Origin: Sporotomaculum syntrophicum
GTDB lineage: Bacteria > Bacillota > Desulfotomaculia > Desulfotomaculales > Desulfallaceae
Direction: 5' to 3'
Assembly (NCBI RefSeq): GCF_009932395.1
Contig: NZ_LSRS01000002.1
Location: 475,350 to 528,669 of the forward strand
Length of the DNA stretch: 53,320 bases
The position numbers and the translations under genes are program-made. The notes below the pieces were generated by a model that searched no databases, had not been told where the DNA came from, and worked only from the letters and a program-made list of their open reading frames with translations. Numbering within the stretch: the stretch's first letter is position 1; every line of letters begins with the position of its first letter. Positions 24,382 to 33,087 of the stretch are shown here, in pieces.

Positions 24382-25059
24382 CTAAGCCATCATGTCTTTA
24401 ATGGAAAATCTGAAGGGGTTGAAATCCGTGTCGCTGTCATAGTAATCCACGTCTTCTATCTTTTTCACCAACCCTACTGCGGCATAGGTAAAGGGAGTAG
24501 CTAAGGCCTCAAAGGCTATTTTAAAAACGTAGTTGGATACGATCATGTACATTAACAAGTTGGCCGGTATTATTCCTGTAAAGGCGATAACTACGAATAA
24601 TACTGTGTCTACTGCCTGGCCCACTATGGTGGAGCCAATTGTTCTGGTCCAAAGATACCGCCCTTTAGTGGCGATTTTCATTTTCGCCAGGATAAAGGCA
24701 TTAACAAACTCACCGCCCAGGTAAGCAATCAAACTTGCGATTACTATTCTTGGAATTTGGCCCAATATGGCCAGGTAAGCCTCCTGCTGTTGCCAATCAT
24801 TGGCAGCAGGTAGTATGCCCACCAGCCAGTACATCAAAGACATAAAGACACAAGCCAAGAATCCGGTCCAAACTACAATTCTGCTTCGTTTATATCCATA
24901 AACCTCGGTTAAGATGTCCCCAAAGATATAGGTTAGGGGAAAAAGAATCGTCGCGCCGTCAAAATAAAAAGGTCCAAGATGAGTGATTTTAACTGCTACA
25001 GTGTTTGAAACCAACAGCACAGTAACAAACAAGGCCATGATGATGGGAAATAAACGCAA
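24382..25059 (-). CDS. yhhQ: queuosine precursor transporter (YhhQ/VUT family)
   Basis: 225 residues with about six hydrophobic segments and family motifs FGDILTEVYGYKRSR (about 46-60) and LGGEFVNAFILAKMK (about 114-128). YhhQ-type proteins import preQ0/preQ1 for making queuosine in tRNA. The start is TTG at 25059, eight bases after GGAGG (25068-25072), and that Shine-Dalgarno is the tail of a preQ1-I riboswitch just upstream. The riboswitch independently supports the transport function. The preQ1 ligand is expected to lower translation. No queuosine biosynthesis genes are adjacent, so the cell may depend on salvage, or those genes lie elsewhere. Confidence 0.94.
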   Translation of the reverse strand: MRLFPIIMALFVTVLLVSNTVAVKITHLGPFYFDGATILFPLTYIFGDILTEVYGYKRSRIVVWTGFLACVFMSLMYWLVGILPAANDWQQQEAYLAILGQIPRIVIASLIAYLGGEFVNAFILAKMKIATKGRYLWTRTIGSTIVGQAVDTVLFVVIAFTGIIPANLLMYMIVSNYVFKIAFEALATPFTYAAVGLVKKIEDVDYYDSDTDFNPFRFSIKDMMA

Positions 25060-25065
25060 CTAAAC

Positions 25066-25110
25066 CGCCTCCTGTTTTGTTAATCCGGGTGGCCGCGACC
25101 GGAAAACCTT
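25066..25110 (-). promoter_or_regulatory. preQ1-I riboswitch
   Basis: Read on the minus strand: stem UCCGG (25103-25099), loop UCGCGGCCAC, stem CCGGA (25088-25084), then the A-rich tail UUAACAAAACAGGAGG. Stem size, the UCGC loop start and the AACAAAACA tail match the class I preQ1 aptamer, very closely the Fusobacterium type. The tail merges with the GGAGG of yhhQ, so ligand binding should hide the ribosome binding site. Confidence 0.88.
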
Positions 25111-25522
25111 GTATTTGATTAACTAGACTGCTTCTGACCGACAAAAACAACTTTTATCCTATCACAGGATAAGATATTCGTAAATATATTATCAAATTCT
25201 ATTAAAACGTATTATGACTAAGGAACTTTAATGCCTTCATTAATCAGCCAGGGTAAGGTTACTTTGGTCTGAAAATCTACTGTACAAGGTCCGTCATTTT
25301 TACTGGGACTTGTTATACAAAGTATTATATAGCTTGTAATATGGAGCAGTTCAATCAAACCGGTACTAATATTATGGCTTATCAGCATAAGCTGTCTCAA
25401 TACATCTTAATCCCATTATTAGGTATGCTGAAGCTCTTTTATGCATTAGCTAATACACTTAGACTTATATATCATTAAATTGCTAGATGTTTTACAAATA
25501 ATAATAAAAGGGGGGAAAAATC
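25105..25522. other. intergenic stretch before glnA
   Basis: No gene is supported. TTATCCT/AGGATAA (25154-25172) is a perfect 7-base inverted repeat with five-base centre that may be an operator for the yhhQ transcript. The rest is AT-rich; a minus-strand 60-codon frame (25218-25400) has no binding site or family likeness. Confidence 0.6.
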
Positions 25523-26878
25523 ATTACCGAAGAACTTAAAGATAAAAATCGGGAAATTAAAAAACAGGAAATTTTTGATAGAGTAATAAAAGGAGATATA
25601 GAATTCATTAGACTGCAATTTATCGATGTTTTTGGTGTTTTAAAAAGTGTCAATGTTACACCGGATGAACTTGAGGATGCAATGGAGGGCAATTTGTTGT
25701 TCGATGGTTCTTCTATTGATGGATATGCTCGAATTAATGAGTCCGACCAGTGTTTGGTGCCAGACCCCGACACCTTTCAGTGTATGCCTTGGAGGCCGAC
25801 TGAAAAAGGTGTAGCTCGTATGATTTGTGATGTTTACAATCCCGATGGGACGCCTTTTGAAGGTTGTCCAAGGTGGATATTAAAACGCGCACTAAAAGAA
25901 GCTGAAGATATGGGTTATGAATTAAATATGGGTCCTGAAGGCGAGTTTTTCCTTTTTCACACTGATTCAGACGGGGGACCAACTCTTCATATTCACGATA
26001 AAGCAGGGTATTTTGATTTAGCGCCGATAGATCATGGTGAAGATGCCAGAAGAGATATTGTGCTTACTATGAAACAAATGGGTTTTAGAATAGAGGCCTC
26101 TCATCACGAAGTAGCTCCCGGACAACATGAAATTGATTTTAAGTATGGAGAGGCGTTGAAAACTGCTGATCAATGGGTTACTTTTCGCGACGTGGTTAAA
26201 AATATAGCTAAGAAACACGGTCTTTATGCCACTTTTATGCCCAAGCCCTTTGCAGGTGAAAACGGTTCTGCCATGCATTGCAACCAGTCATTGTTTCAAG
26301 ACAATAACAACGTCTTTTACGATGCCAACGGCGAGTACCAATTAAGCAATATTGCCTTCAATTATTTGGCCGGGTTACTTAAGCATGCTAAAGGTATGAC
26401 TGCTATTGGAAATCCCATAGTGAACAGTTACAAAAGATTAATTCCCGGTTATGAAGCTCCCACCCATATCGCCTGGTCAAATTCTAATCGCAGCACTTTA
26501 GTGAGAATTCCTGTCCGGCGGGGTAATGCAACCCGTATTGAGTTAAGAAATCCCGACCCTGTTGCTAACCCTTACCTGGCTTTTGCAGTAATGTTAAAAT
26601 CAGGTATCGAAGGCATAAAAAACAGGCTCAAGCCACCACCGCCGGTTGAAGAAGATATTCATAATTTATCCGAGAAACAAAGAAGGGCTTTAGAAATAGA
26701 ACACTTGCCCCGGGATTTATTTGAAGCTCTAAAAGAGATGGAAAAGGACCCTCTTATAGAACAAGCAATAGGGTCACATTGTTACAATCGTTTTTTAGAA
26801 GGTAAATATAGAGAATGGTATGAATACGCCGAACAAGTACATCAATGGGAAATAAGACATTACTTGGCTAAGTATTAG
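25523..26878 (+). CDS. glnA: glutamine synthetase type I
   Basis: 451 residues if started at ATT 25523. The first ATG in frame (25682) is inside the beta-grasp domain and would cut off essential FIRLQFIDVFG residues that are encoded upstream. No ATG, GTG or TTG exists in frame between the TAA at 25505 and 25682. AGGGGGG at 25509-25515 ends seven bases before the ATT, so ATT (or ATC 25520) is the probable start. Motifs: LLFDGSSIDGY, NMGPEGEFF, GQHEIDF, NGSAMHCNQS, NSYKRLIPGYEAP and RNPDPVANPYLA. It makes glutamine from glutamate, ammonia and ATP. No adenylylation tyrosine site was identified. Monocistronic. Confidence 0.93.
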   Translation: MTEELKDKNREIKKQEIFDRVIKGDIEFIRLQFIDVFGVLKSVNVTPDELEDAMEGNLLFDGSSIDGYARINESDQCLVPDPDTFQCMPWRPTEKGVARMICDVYNPDGTPFEGCPRWILKRALKEAEDMGYELNMGPEGEFFLFHTDSDGGPTLHIHDKAGYFDLAPIDHGEDARRDIVLTMKQMGFRIEASHHEVAPGQHEIDFKYGEALKTADQWVTFRDVVKNIAKKHGLYATFMPKPFAGENGSAMHCNQSLFQDNNNVFYDANGEYQLSNIAFNYLAGLLKHAKGMTAIGNPIVNSYKRLIPGYEAPTHIAWSNSNRSTLVRIPVRRGNATRIELRNPDPVANPYLAFAVMLKSGIEGIKNRLKPPPPVEEDIHNLSEKQRRALEIEHLPRDLFEALKEMEKDPLIEQAIGSHCYNRFLEGKYREWYEYAEQVHQWEIRHYLAKY

Positions 26879-27083
26879 AACATTAACTTTACTAAGCTGC
26901 GTGGTGTTGCTAACATGAAAAGGAGATCGTGATTATCTATTAAGCAATAGGCGTGCATAATGGTATCATGCTGTTCATATGCTAGCTTAAAATACTACCG
27001 GATTAATATTAATCGATCACCGTCCATCCCGTTTTTATTTGATTGCTATTATAAAAGGTTCCGACCCTAAAAGGAGGTTAATA

Positions 27084-28901
27084 ATGAACAAAGGCAATCT
27101 GCCCACTCGCAAAGAAATCCCCGACCAGTATAAGTGGCGGTTGGAAGATATTTATGTCTCAGTCGAAGCCTGGGAACAAGATTTCCGCCGGGCGTTGGAT
27201 CTGGCCACCAGGATTGAGTCTTACAAGGGCAAGCTGGGCGCATCGGCCCGTACATTGTTTGAGGCGTTTCAACTGCAGGACCGGCTGGAAGCACTTAATG
27301 AAAAATTGTACACTTACGCCCATATGCGGCGCGATGAAGATAATACCAATCCCGTTTACCAGGCTCTTTCCGACCGGGCAGAAAGCCTGAGTGCCCAGGT
27401 CCAGGCTGCGGCTTCTTTTATGTTGCCTGAAATATTGACTGTGCCGGAACAAACTCTTGAGCAGTTTTTACAAGAAGAAGCCGGGCTGGGGTTATACCGG
27501 TTTGTGCTGGAGAAACTGGTGCGGCAAAAGCCGCATGTACTTTCTGCGGCGGAGGAACAGCTGATTGCCCGGGCGTCGGAAGTAACCCAGGCTTCCGCCA
27601 ACATATTTAAAATGTTCAATAATGCCGATCTGACTTTTACTCCGGTGAAAGATGAAGAGGGCAACGAGGTGGAGCTTACTCATGGCCGCTACTTGCAGTT
27701 TATGGAAAGCAAAGACCGCCGGGTACGCCGGGAGGCTTTTGATTCCCTGTATGGTTCATACAGCCGGTTTCGCAATACGCTGGCGGCTACCCTGGGCTCG
27801 AGTATCAAAAAAGATGTGTTTTACGCCCGGGCGCGCCGGTATCCCTCGGCACTTGAAGCCTCACTATTTGTCGATAATGTGCCTGTAGAGGTATATGATG
27901 AGCTGATTCACACAGTGCGTAAAAATTTAGAACCTTTTTACCGCTATATGCGACTGCGGAAAAAAATGCTCGGTCTAAGCGAATTGCATATGTACGATAT
28001 TTATACTCCCGTGGTTAAAGAAGTGAACTGGCACATCACCTACCCGGAAGGGGTGGAGATGATGCGAGAAGGCCTGGCTCCCCTGGGTGATGCTTATGTG
28101 GAAACAATGATTCAGGGCATCAATGAGGGTTGGGTAGATGTGTTTGAAAACAAGGGAAAGACCAGCGGTGCATACTCTTGGGGTCCATACGGCACGCATC
28201 CTTATGTATTGTTGAATTATCAGGATAATCTGGATAATGTATTTACCCTGGCCCACGAGATGGGGCACGCGATGCATTCTTACTACTCTTATACAACACA
28301 GCCCTACGTTTATGCCCATTATAAAATATTTACCGCTGAAGTAGCCTCCACAGTCAATGAATCATTGCTGGTACAATACCTGCTGGAAAAAGTAAAAGAC
28401 CGGGATAAGAAGATGTATCTGCTAAATCATTATCTGGAACAATTTCGGGGCACTGTGTACAGGCAAACCATGTTTGCCGAGTTTGAAAAAATTACGCATG
28501 AGCGGGTGGAGGCCGGGGAAGCGCTAACACCGGAGTTGCTATGCAGTATTTACCATCAATTGAACCTTGATTATTACGGCCCGGATGTAGTGGTGGATAA
28601 TGAGATTGATATGGAATGGGCCCGAATTCCCCATTTCTACAACGCCTTTTACGTGTATAAATATGCAACCGGTTTTTCGGCGGCAACTGCTCTAACGAGC
28701 CTAATTACTAGGGATGGGCTTCCGGCGGTTACTCGCTATATTGATTTTTTGCATCAAGGGGACTCCGACTATCCGCTGAATTTGTTAAAGTCGGCCGGTG
28801 TGGATATGACCACTCCGCAGGCAGTGCAGGAATGCCTGGATATGTTTGCACGCCTGGTAGGAGAATTGGAAGACTTGGCGGTAGGCAGGACAGTGGATTA
28901 G
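27084..28901 (+). CDS. pepF: oligoendopeptidase F (M3B)
   Basis: 605 residues from ATG 27084, with AAAAGGAGG eight bases upstream; the frame runs 15 codons further up without a site. N-terminal helical domain typical of PepF (IPDQYKWRLEDIY) and the peptidase M3 domain with zinc motif LAHEMGHAMHSY (about residues 389-400) and the third ligand glutamate in AEVASTVNE about 25 residues later. Length matches the family (about 600). It degrades short peptides in the cytoplasm, including those from signal peptides. GC-rich codon use contrasts with glnA upstream. Monocistronic, with its own terminator. Confidence 0.96.
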   Translation: MNKGNLPTRKEIPDQYKWRLEDIYVSVEAWEQDFRRALDLATRIESYKGKLGASARTLFEAFQLQDRLEALNEKLYTYAHMRRDEDNTNPVYQALSDRAESLSAQVQAAASFMLPEILTVPEQTLEQFLQEEAGLGLYRFVLEKLVRQKPHVLSAAEEQLIARASEVTQASANIFKMFNNADLTFTPVKDEEGNEVELTHGRYLQFMESKDRRVRREAFDSLYGSYSRFRNTLAATLGSSIKKDVFYARARRYPSALEASLFVDNVPVEVYDELIHTVRKNLEPFYRYMRLRKKMLGLSELHMYDIYTPVVKEVNWHITYPEGVEMMREGLAPLGDAYVETMIQGINEGWVDVFENKGKTSGAYSWGPYGTHPYVLLNYQDNLDNVFTLAHEMGHAMHSYYSYTTQPYVYAHYKIFTAEVASTVNESLLVQYLLEKVKDRDKKMYLLNHYLEQFRGTVYRQTMFAEFEKITHERVEAGEALTPELLCSIYHQLNLDYYGPDVVVDNEIDMEWARIPHFYNAFYVYKYATGFSAATALTSLITRDGLPAVTRYIDFLHQGDSDYPLNLLKSAGVDMTTPQAVQECLDMFARLVGELEDLAVGRTVD

Positions 28902-28918
28902 GAGAGAGATTTATTTGC

Positions 28919-28952
28919 GCACGGGCGGTGCAGCCCGTGCTGATTGTTTTTA
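28919..28952 (+). terminator. pepF terminator
   Basis: GCACGGGC and GCCCGTGC form a perfect 8-base stem over GGTGCA, followed by TGATTGTTTTTAG. Confidence 0.9.
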
Positions 28953-29585
28953 GCCTGCATCACTGAAAATGGCATTACATAGTTCCAACGGGTGGTGGAC
29001 GAGAGCGTCAGGATGATAGCCGGCCAGCAGTTCTTCACTATCATAGCCCCAGGTGACGGCGATAACGCGCACCTTATTTTTTTGACAGGCGATAATATCC
29101 CGGCATTCATCTCCAACATAAACTACCTCTTGACTATCTAAAGCTTGTTGGGTTAAAAAATCTTTAATAGCTTTATCCTTGCCAAAAAGGCCTCCGGATG
29201 AGATGATATTGTCGAATGAGCTAATTTTATTGTGTCTTAAAAAAGCGTTAATGTTTTCCGCCGAGTTGGAGGATATAATGCTTAACGCAAGCCCGCTCGC
29301 CTTTAGCCGGTCAAGCACCTCTTTAATGTCGCTGATGATGGGCAAAGAGGCTGTGGCCCGCCGGTATTTATCAGTCAAATCCATCTTTAGCACGGGTAAT
29401 TTGTAAAAAGCGAGATTAATGAATTTGCATCTCTGGGGGATGGATAACGAGCGCAGGTGAGTATAGTCACTTTCTTTTATTTTGCGGAGCTTGTATTTGG
29501 GAGCCAGTTCATTGAGCAATTCCACGGCCAGGTAGCGTGACTCCACAATTGTGCCGTCAAAGTCGAAAATAACGCATTTAACCAC
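28950..29585 (-). CDS. HAD-superfamily phosphatase
   Basis: 211 residues from GTG 29585, preceded by GAGAGG. HAD motifs: FDFDGTIVES (residues 7-16, nucleophile Asp8 and Asp10), ISSNSAEN (motif II, Ser), a lysine in FGKDKA (motif III) and VYVGDECRDI (motif IV). The helical cap after motif I is of the phosphoglycolate phosphatase/PGMB type. Substrate cannot be inferred. It converges with pepF and shares the terminator area. It has no partner genes. Confidence 0.88.
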   Translation of the reverse strand: MVKCVIFDFDGTIVESRYLAVELLNELAPKYKLRKIKESDYTHLRSLSIPQRCKFINLAFYKLPVLKMDLTDKYRRATASLPIISDIKEVLDRLKASGLALSIISSNSAENINAFLRHNKISSFDNIISSGGLFGKDKAIKDFLTQQALDSQEVVYVGDECRDIIACQKNKVRVIAVTWGYDSEELLAGYHPDALVHHPLELCNAIFSDAG

Positions 29586-29900
29586 TTTTTACCTCTCAGT
29601 TGTCATATTGTAATTAACTTGCATGACACTTTCAGTATAGCTTTTCCGGTTCCAAAACATTTTGCACATTTAAGTAATACTCAGCAAAGTATAATTTATC
29701 ACACCTCTTTCAAAGATCAAAGACCTATTTAGGTTATTTTTGCCAGGGATTTGGAATAAACTTTATTTTCAGCGTATGATATAGTATATCATTTCTTGCC
29801 TGGGCTAAGTCCTTGCAGGAGTGCATTAATTAATTGGCGAAGAGTAGATTAATTAATGAAAGCACAACGATGTATGTTTACATGAAGGGATGGCAAGGGC
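29586..29900. promoter_or_regulatory. divergent control region with two palindromes
   Basis: About 315 bases between the HAD gene and the Fe-S protein gene. ATGATATA-G-TATATCAT is a perfect 17-base palindrome at 29776-29792. CATTAATTAA (29824-29833) and TTAATTAATG (29849-29858) form a 10-base inverted repeat 43 bases before the Fe-S gene. Both are likely operators. No coding frame is seen. Confidence 0.6.
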
Positions 29901-31217
29901 ATGGGGCACATGGCGGGCAAAGATATATACCGCAGGCTGGGCGAAAAAATCGATAACCTGACGATAAAATCCCCATGGAATAAGGCTTTGCACATGGTGC
30001 TTAAAGAGCTGTACTCTGAACCGGAAGCAGACCTTGTGGTGCAGATGCCTTACCAGTTATCCAGTGTGGATAGAATCGCCGGCATTACCGGTGTTGAATC
30101 GGCCGAACTGCAGGACAGCCTGAAAGCTATGGCGGAAAAGGGACTGGTGCTGGATCTGTATCATGAGGGACAGTATTACTACATGCCGTCCCCTCTCATG
30201 GTGGGCATATTTGAGTTTACCATGATGCGAACCGGTTCAAACTATAGTCCCAAGGCAGCGGCCGAGCTGTTTCATGCCTATCTGTCAGGTACTGACGACT
30301 TTTATCGGGCTAATGCCGGCGACGGGCAGCAAATTGCACTAACCAGAGTTATGCCCTATCCTGAAACAGTGGCACCCGAAGATGTGGTGGAGATTTTACC
30401 TTACGAAAAAGTCGAGGCTATTGTGGAAAGCCATGACCAGTATGCTATAGGTACCTGCGCCTGCCGGCATGAGAAACAGCACATTGGCCAAAAAACCTGC
30501 GCCACTCCGCTGGACACATGTACTTCTTTTGGCTACGCCGCTGATTATTTAATTAGACATCACATGGCCGCTCAGGTAAGCCGCGAACAAGTGTTGGAAA
30601 ACCTAATGCGCTGTAAAGAACTGGGACTGGTGTTTTGCGCCGACAATGTTAGAAAGAATATAACCTTTATTTGCTGCTGTTGCTCCTGTTGTTGCAATAT
30701 GCTCCAGGGTATCAACAAATTTGGGTATACCGGCTTTATCAAAACCTCTAGCTTTATTGCTACAGTGGCCGTTGAAAAATGCACCGGGTGTGGCCGGTGT
30801 GTCTCAGCCTGTCCGGTAAATGGAATTAATTTAGTTAAGAGAGCATCCTTTGGGGCGGTGGAAGAAAATACAATTGCCCGGGTGGATGAAACAATTTGCT
30901 TGGGATGCGGGGTATGTGCTACTCAATGTGCCCGGGGTGCACTGCAGCTAATAAAACGTCAGCCCATCGTGTTGCCTCCGGAAACTATCTTTGAGCGTAA
31001 CATACTGGCCTGTTTGGAGAAGGGAACCTTGCAGAACTATCTATTTGATAACCCCGGCGCGGTTACTCACCAGGTGATGCGGGGTGTGTTAGGTGGAATA
31101 TTAAGGCTTTCTCCGGTGAAGAAAGCGTTGGTGGGAGACTTATTTTGCTCTGTCTTTATCAAGACATTGACCACTGGGGTAAAGCTTACCGGCAGGGGAT
31201 GGATAACCGAACTATAA
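29901..31217 (+). CDS. Fe-S protein with CCCCSCCC motif and two [4Fe-4S] ferredoxin sites
   Basis: 438 residues. About 1-110 looks like a winged-helix (SSVDRIAGITGVESAELQ, then LVLDLYHEGQYYY). A first cysteine group, TCACRHEKQHIGQKTCATPLDTC, is at about 188-210. Next comes ICCCCSCCCNML (residues 257-268; cysteines 258-261 and 263-265). Then two ferredoxin sites, CTGCGRCVSACP and CLGCGVCATQCA, at about 293-345. At least four clusters are possible. The last 80 residues are not recognised. Related proteins in anaerobes have an ICNCCSCCCG motif and unknown function. No enzyme partner is adjacent. Monocistronic behind a palindrome-rich region. Confidence 0.82.
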   Translation: MGHMAGKDIYRRLGEKIDNLTIKSPWNKALHMVLKELYSEPEADLVVQMPYQLSSVDRIAGITGVESAELQDSLKAMAEKGLVLDLYHEGQYYYMPSPLMVGIFEFTMMRTGSNYSPKAAAELFHAYLSGTDDFYRANAGDGQQIALTRVMPYPETVAPEDVVEILPYEKVEAIVESHDQYAIGTCACRHEKQHIGQKTCATPLDTCTSFGYAADYLIRHHMAAQVSREQVLENLMRCKELGLVFCADNVRKNITFICCCCSCCCNMLQGINKFGYTGFIKTSSFIATVAVEKCTGCGRCVSACPVNGINLVKRASFGAVEENTIARVDETICLGCGVCATQCARGALQLIKRQPIVLPPETIFERNILACLEKGTLQNYLFDNPGAVTHQVMRGVLGGILRLSPVKKALVGDLFCSVFIKTLTTGVKLTGRGWITEL

Positions 31218-31311
31218 GATATTGACAAAACTTTGCAGAATATTTGCAAAGGAATAAACATTTTTATGTGGAAACAATAATTAGCCAAACTACTGCGAAG
31301 AAGGTGAGTAT

Positions 31312-32697
31312 ATGATTGAAACCCATTTTCGTAAAGGCACCCAAACTATTAAATTGGGACTTATTAAAGTGGTGCATGACTTGTTTCCCGATGATGCTTT
31401 AAAAACAGCTTACTCAATCGGGGAGGGGGTTTTTTGCAACCTGGCCGGTTCCCTGTTATCTGTAAGAGAGGTAAAACAAATTGAAATAAAACTAAGGGAA
31501 TGGGTTGAGCAGGATAGCCCGATCCAATTTATTGAACATAAGGATGGGTATTATCACTATCTGGTAGGCGACATGCTGATGAAAGTAGTTTACCCTGCCC
31601 ACACCACCACTGCTCTGGCCGATCCATTCACGATCACCCCTTTTTCTTATGGTTTTATTATCGACTTTTCCGATCCCGTAAAAAGAGGGAATAAGCCTAT
31701 TGAACCGCCCGTTTTGTTGGCTAACAATTATGAAAAGAGCCAGCGCTGGTTAAAAAATATCGGCATTGAATTCTTTTCCGATATAAATAAATTTATTCTC
31801 TCCGGAAATAGTATGCAATTACTTGGTCTTGCGGAGGCTGTGCATGAAAAGAGAATCTCCGATATTGCGGATATGATTATTCAACAGCGCCGTGCTTTGC
31901 GCGTGCTGCTTATTTCTGGACCCTCGTCATCAGGGAAAACCTCTTTTGCCCAGAGAATTGCCACGCAGCTGTATGTAAATGGATTAAAGACTGTTTCCCT
32001 TTCCATGGATGACTACTATTTAAGCCGGGATAAAGTTCCTCGTGATGCGGATGGCAAATATAATTTTGATTGTATTGAAGCGCTTGACTTGCCGCTTTTG
32101 CAGCAACATATTGAACAGTTGATTAATGGGGAAACCATTGAGGCTCCGGTACATGATTTTATTCTTAGCCGCCGGGCTAAGCAAACTAGAACCATGCATG
32201 TAGGACCTTCAGAAATTCTCATTATCGAAGGAATTCATGCCTTAAATCCCATATTGGTTCCAAACATAAATAGAAATTTACTTTTTAAAGTTTATGTCAG
32301 CTGCCTCGGCGGGCTTAATTTCGACCTGGTTAACAGAAATCCCACCACTGAAATTAGATTGCTGCGTAGATTAGTTAGGGACGATCGATACAGGGGCTCT
32401 CACCCTGAAGAGACTTTAGATATGTGGGCTAGCGTGCGCAGGGGTGAGGAAGGCATTTTTCAATACCAGGAAGACGCAGACGTTATGTTTAATTCAAATT
32501 TGCTCTATGAAATGAACGCCCTGCGTCCTTTTGCCGAGGAGACATTGAGTAAAATACCTGATGATAGTCCTCATTACGAAACAAAAGAGCGCCTGATGAA
32601 TTTATTGACTTTTTTCGAACCGATGGAAACTGCTAAAGTTCCCTTTAACTCCATTTTAAGGGAATTTATTGGAGGCAGTATATATTTCAGCTACTAA
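31312..32697 (+). CDS. uridine kinase-like nucleoside kinase
   Basis: 461 residues. The N-terminal 170 residues resemble the threonyl-tRNA-synthetase-like (TGS/SAD-like) module found before PRK/uridine kinase domains in some bacteria. The kinase domain has Walker A GPSSSGKTSF (about residues 203-212), MDDYY after it and ligand loop VPRDADGKYNFD, then a Walker-B-like IIEGIHALNP. It would phosphorylate uridine/cytidine or a similar substrate with a nucleotide triphosphate. GAAGGTGAG lies seven bases before ATG 31312. It begins 94 bases after the Fe-S gene. Confidence 0.88.
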   Translation: MIETHFRKGTQTIKLGLIKVVHDLFPDDALKTAYSIGEGVFCNLAGSLLSVREVKQIEIKLREWVEQDSPIQFIEHKDGYYHYLVGDMLMKVVYPAHTTTALADPFTITPFSYGFIIDFSDPVKRGNKPIEPPVLLANNYEKSQRWLKNIGIEFFSDINKFILSGNSMQLLGLAEAVHEKRISDIADMIIQQRRALRVLLISGPSSSGKTSFAQRIATQLYVNGLKTVSLSMDDYYLSRDKVPRDADGKYNFDCIEALDLPLLQQHIEQLINGETIEAPVHDFILSRRAKQTRTMHVGPSEILIIEGIHALNPILVPNINRNLLFKVYVSCLGGLNFDLVNRNPTTEIRLLRRLVRDDRYRGSHPEETLDMWASVRRGEEGIFQYQEDADVMFNSNLLYEMNALRPFAEETLSKIPDDSPHYETKERLMNLLTFFEPMETAKVPFNSILREFIGGSIYFSY

Positions 32698-32741
32698 AGC
32701 GAAAAACTGAGTCGATGCTACATTGTTTCTTATTTAAATGG

Positions 32742-32797
32742 GGTATAAAGGAGCGCGGTCAACAAGTGAGCGTTCCTTTATACCTCATATTTTTAGG
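32742..32797 (+). terminator. terminator after uridine kinase gene
   Basis: GGTATAAAGGAGCGC (32742-32756) pairs with GCGTTCCTTTATACC (32770-32784) with one mismatch; TCATATTTTT follows. Confidence 0.75.
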
Positions 32798-32816
32798 TAT
32801 ACCTCATATTTTTAGG
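32781..32816. repeat. 17-base direct repeat, period 19
   Basis: Identical copies at 32781-32797 and 32800-32816, each TACCTCATATTTTTAGG; the first overlaps the terminator's right arm. Confidence 0.85.
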
Positions 32817-32928
32817 GCTGTTTTTTTGATGCATAAACAGGCAATAAGTATAAATTACGCTGTAATAAGCTTAACGCTCGTAAAAAATCACACAAAAATA
32901 TGACATTTTGACATCATTAAGAATAATG

Positions 32929-32966
32929 CCGACACGTTGTGAGCAAGTGTCGGTCATTTGCTTTTT
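32929..32966 (+). terminator. second intrinsic hairpin
   Basis: CCGACAC (32929-32935) pairs with GTGTCGG (32947-32953); TCATTTGCTTTTTG follows. Confidence 0.65.
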
Positions 32967-33087
32967 GATTCTTGCCTAACCGACCGATTATTTAAGTTTA
33001 AATGATTAACGGTTGGCAGATTAGATGCTAGGGCTAAGGCTTTATGTTATAATGTGCTGCAGTAAATTTTTTATGGAGGGATGAATT

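Larger units (their letters stand above)
32698..33087. other. intergenic stretch with hairpins and direct repeat
   Basis: No credible gene; a 62-codon frame overlapping the hairpins is discarded. It contains the terminator at 32742, the 17-base direct repeat at 32781/32800 and a second hairpin at 32929. Confidence 0.6.

Noticed and set aside
25218-25400. A 60-codon minus-strand ORF before glnA
   Set aside because: No ribosome binding site and no family likeness; composition is as the surrounding spacer.
27652-28319. Long ORFs in other frames of pepF
   Set aside because: GC-rich codons make shadow frames; pepF has full family likeness and a ribosome binding site.
32715-32903. A 62-codon ORF after the uridine kinase gene
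   Set aside because: It runs through a terminator stem and a direct repeat, with no ribosome binding site.
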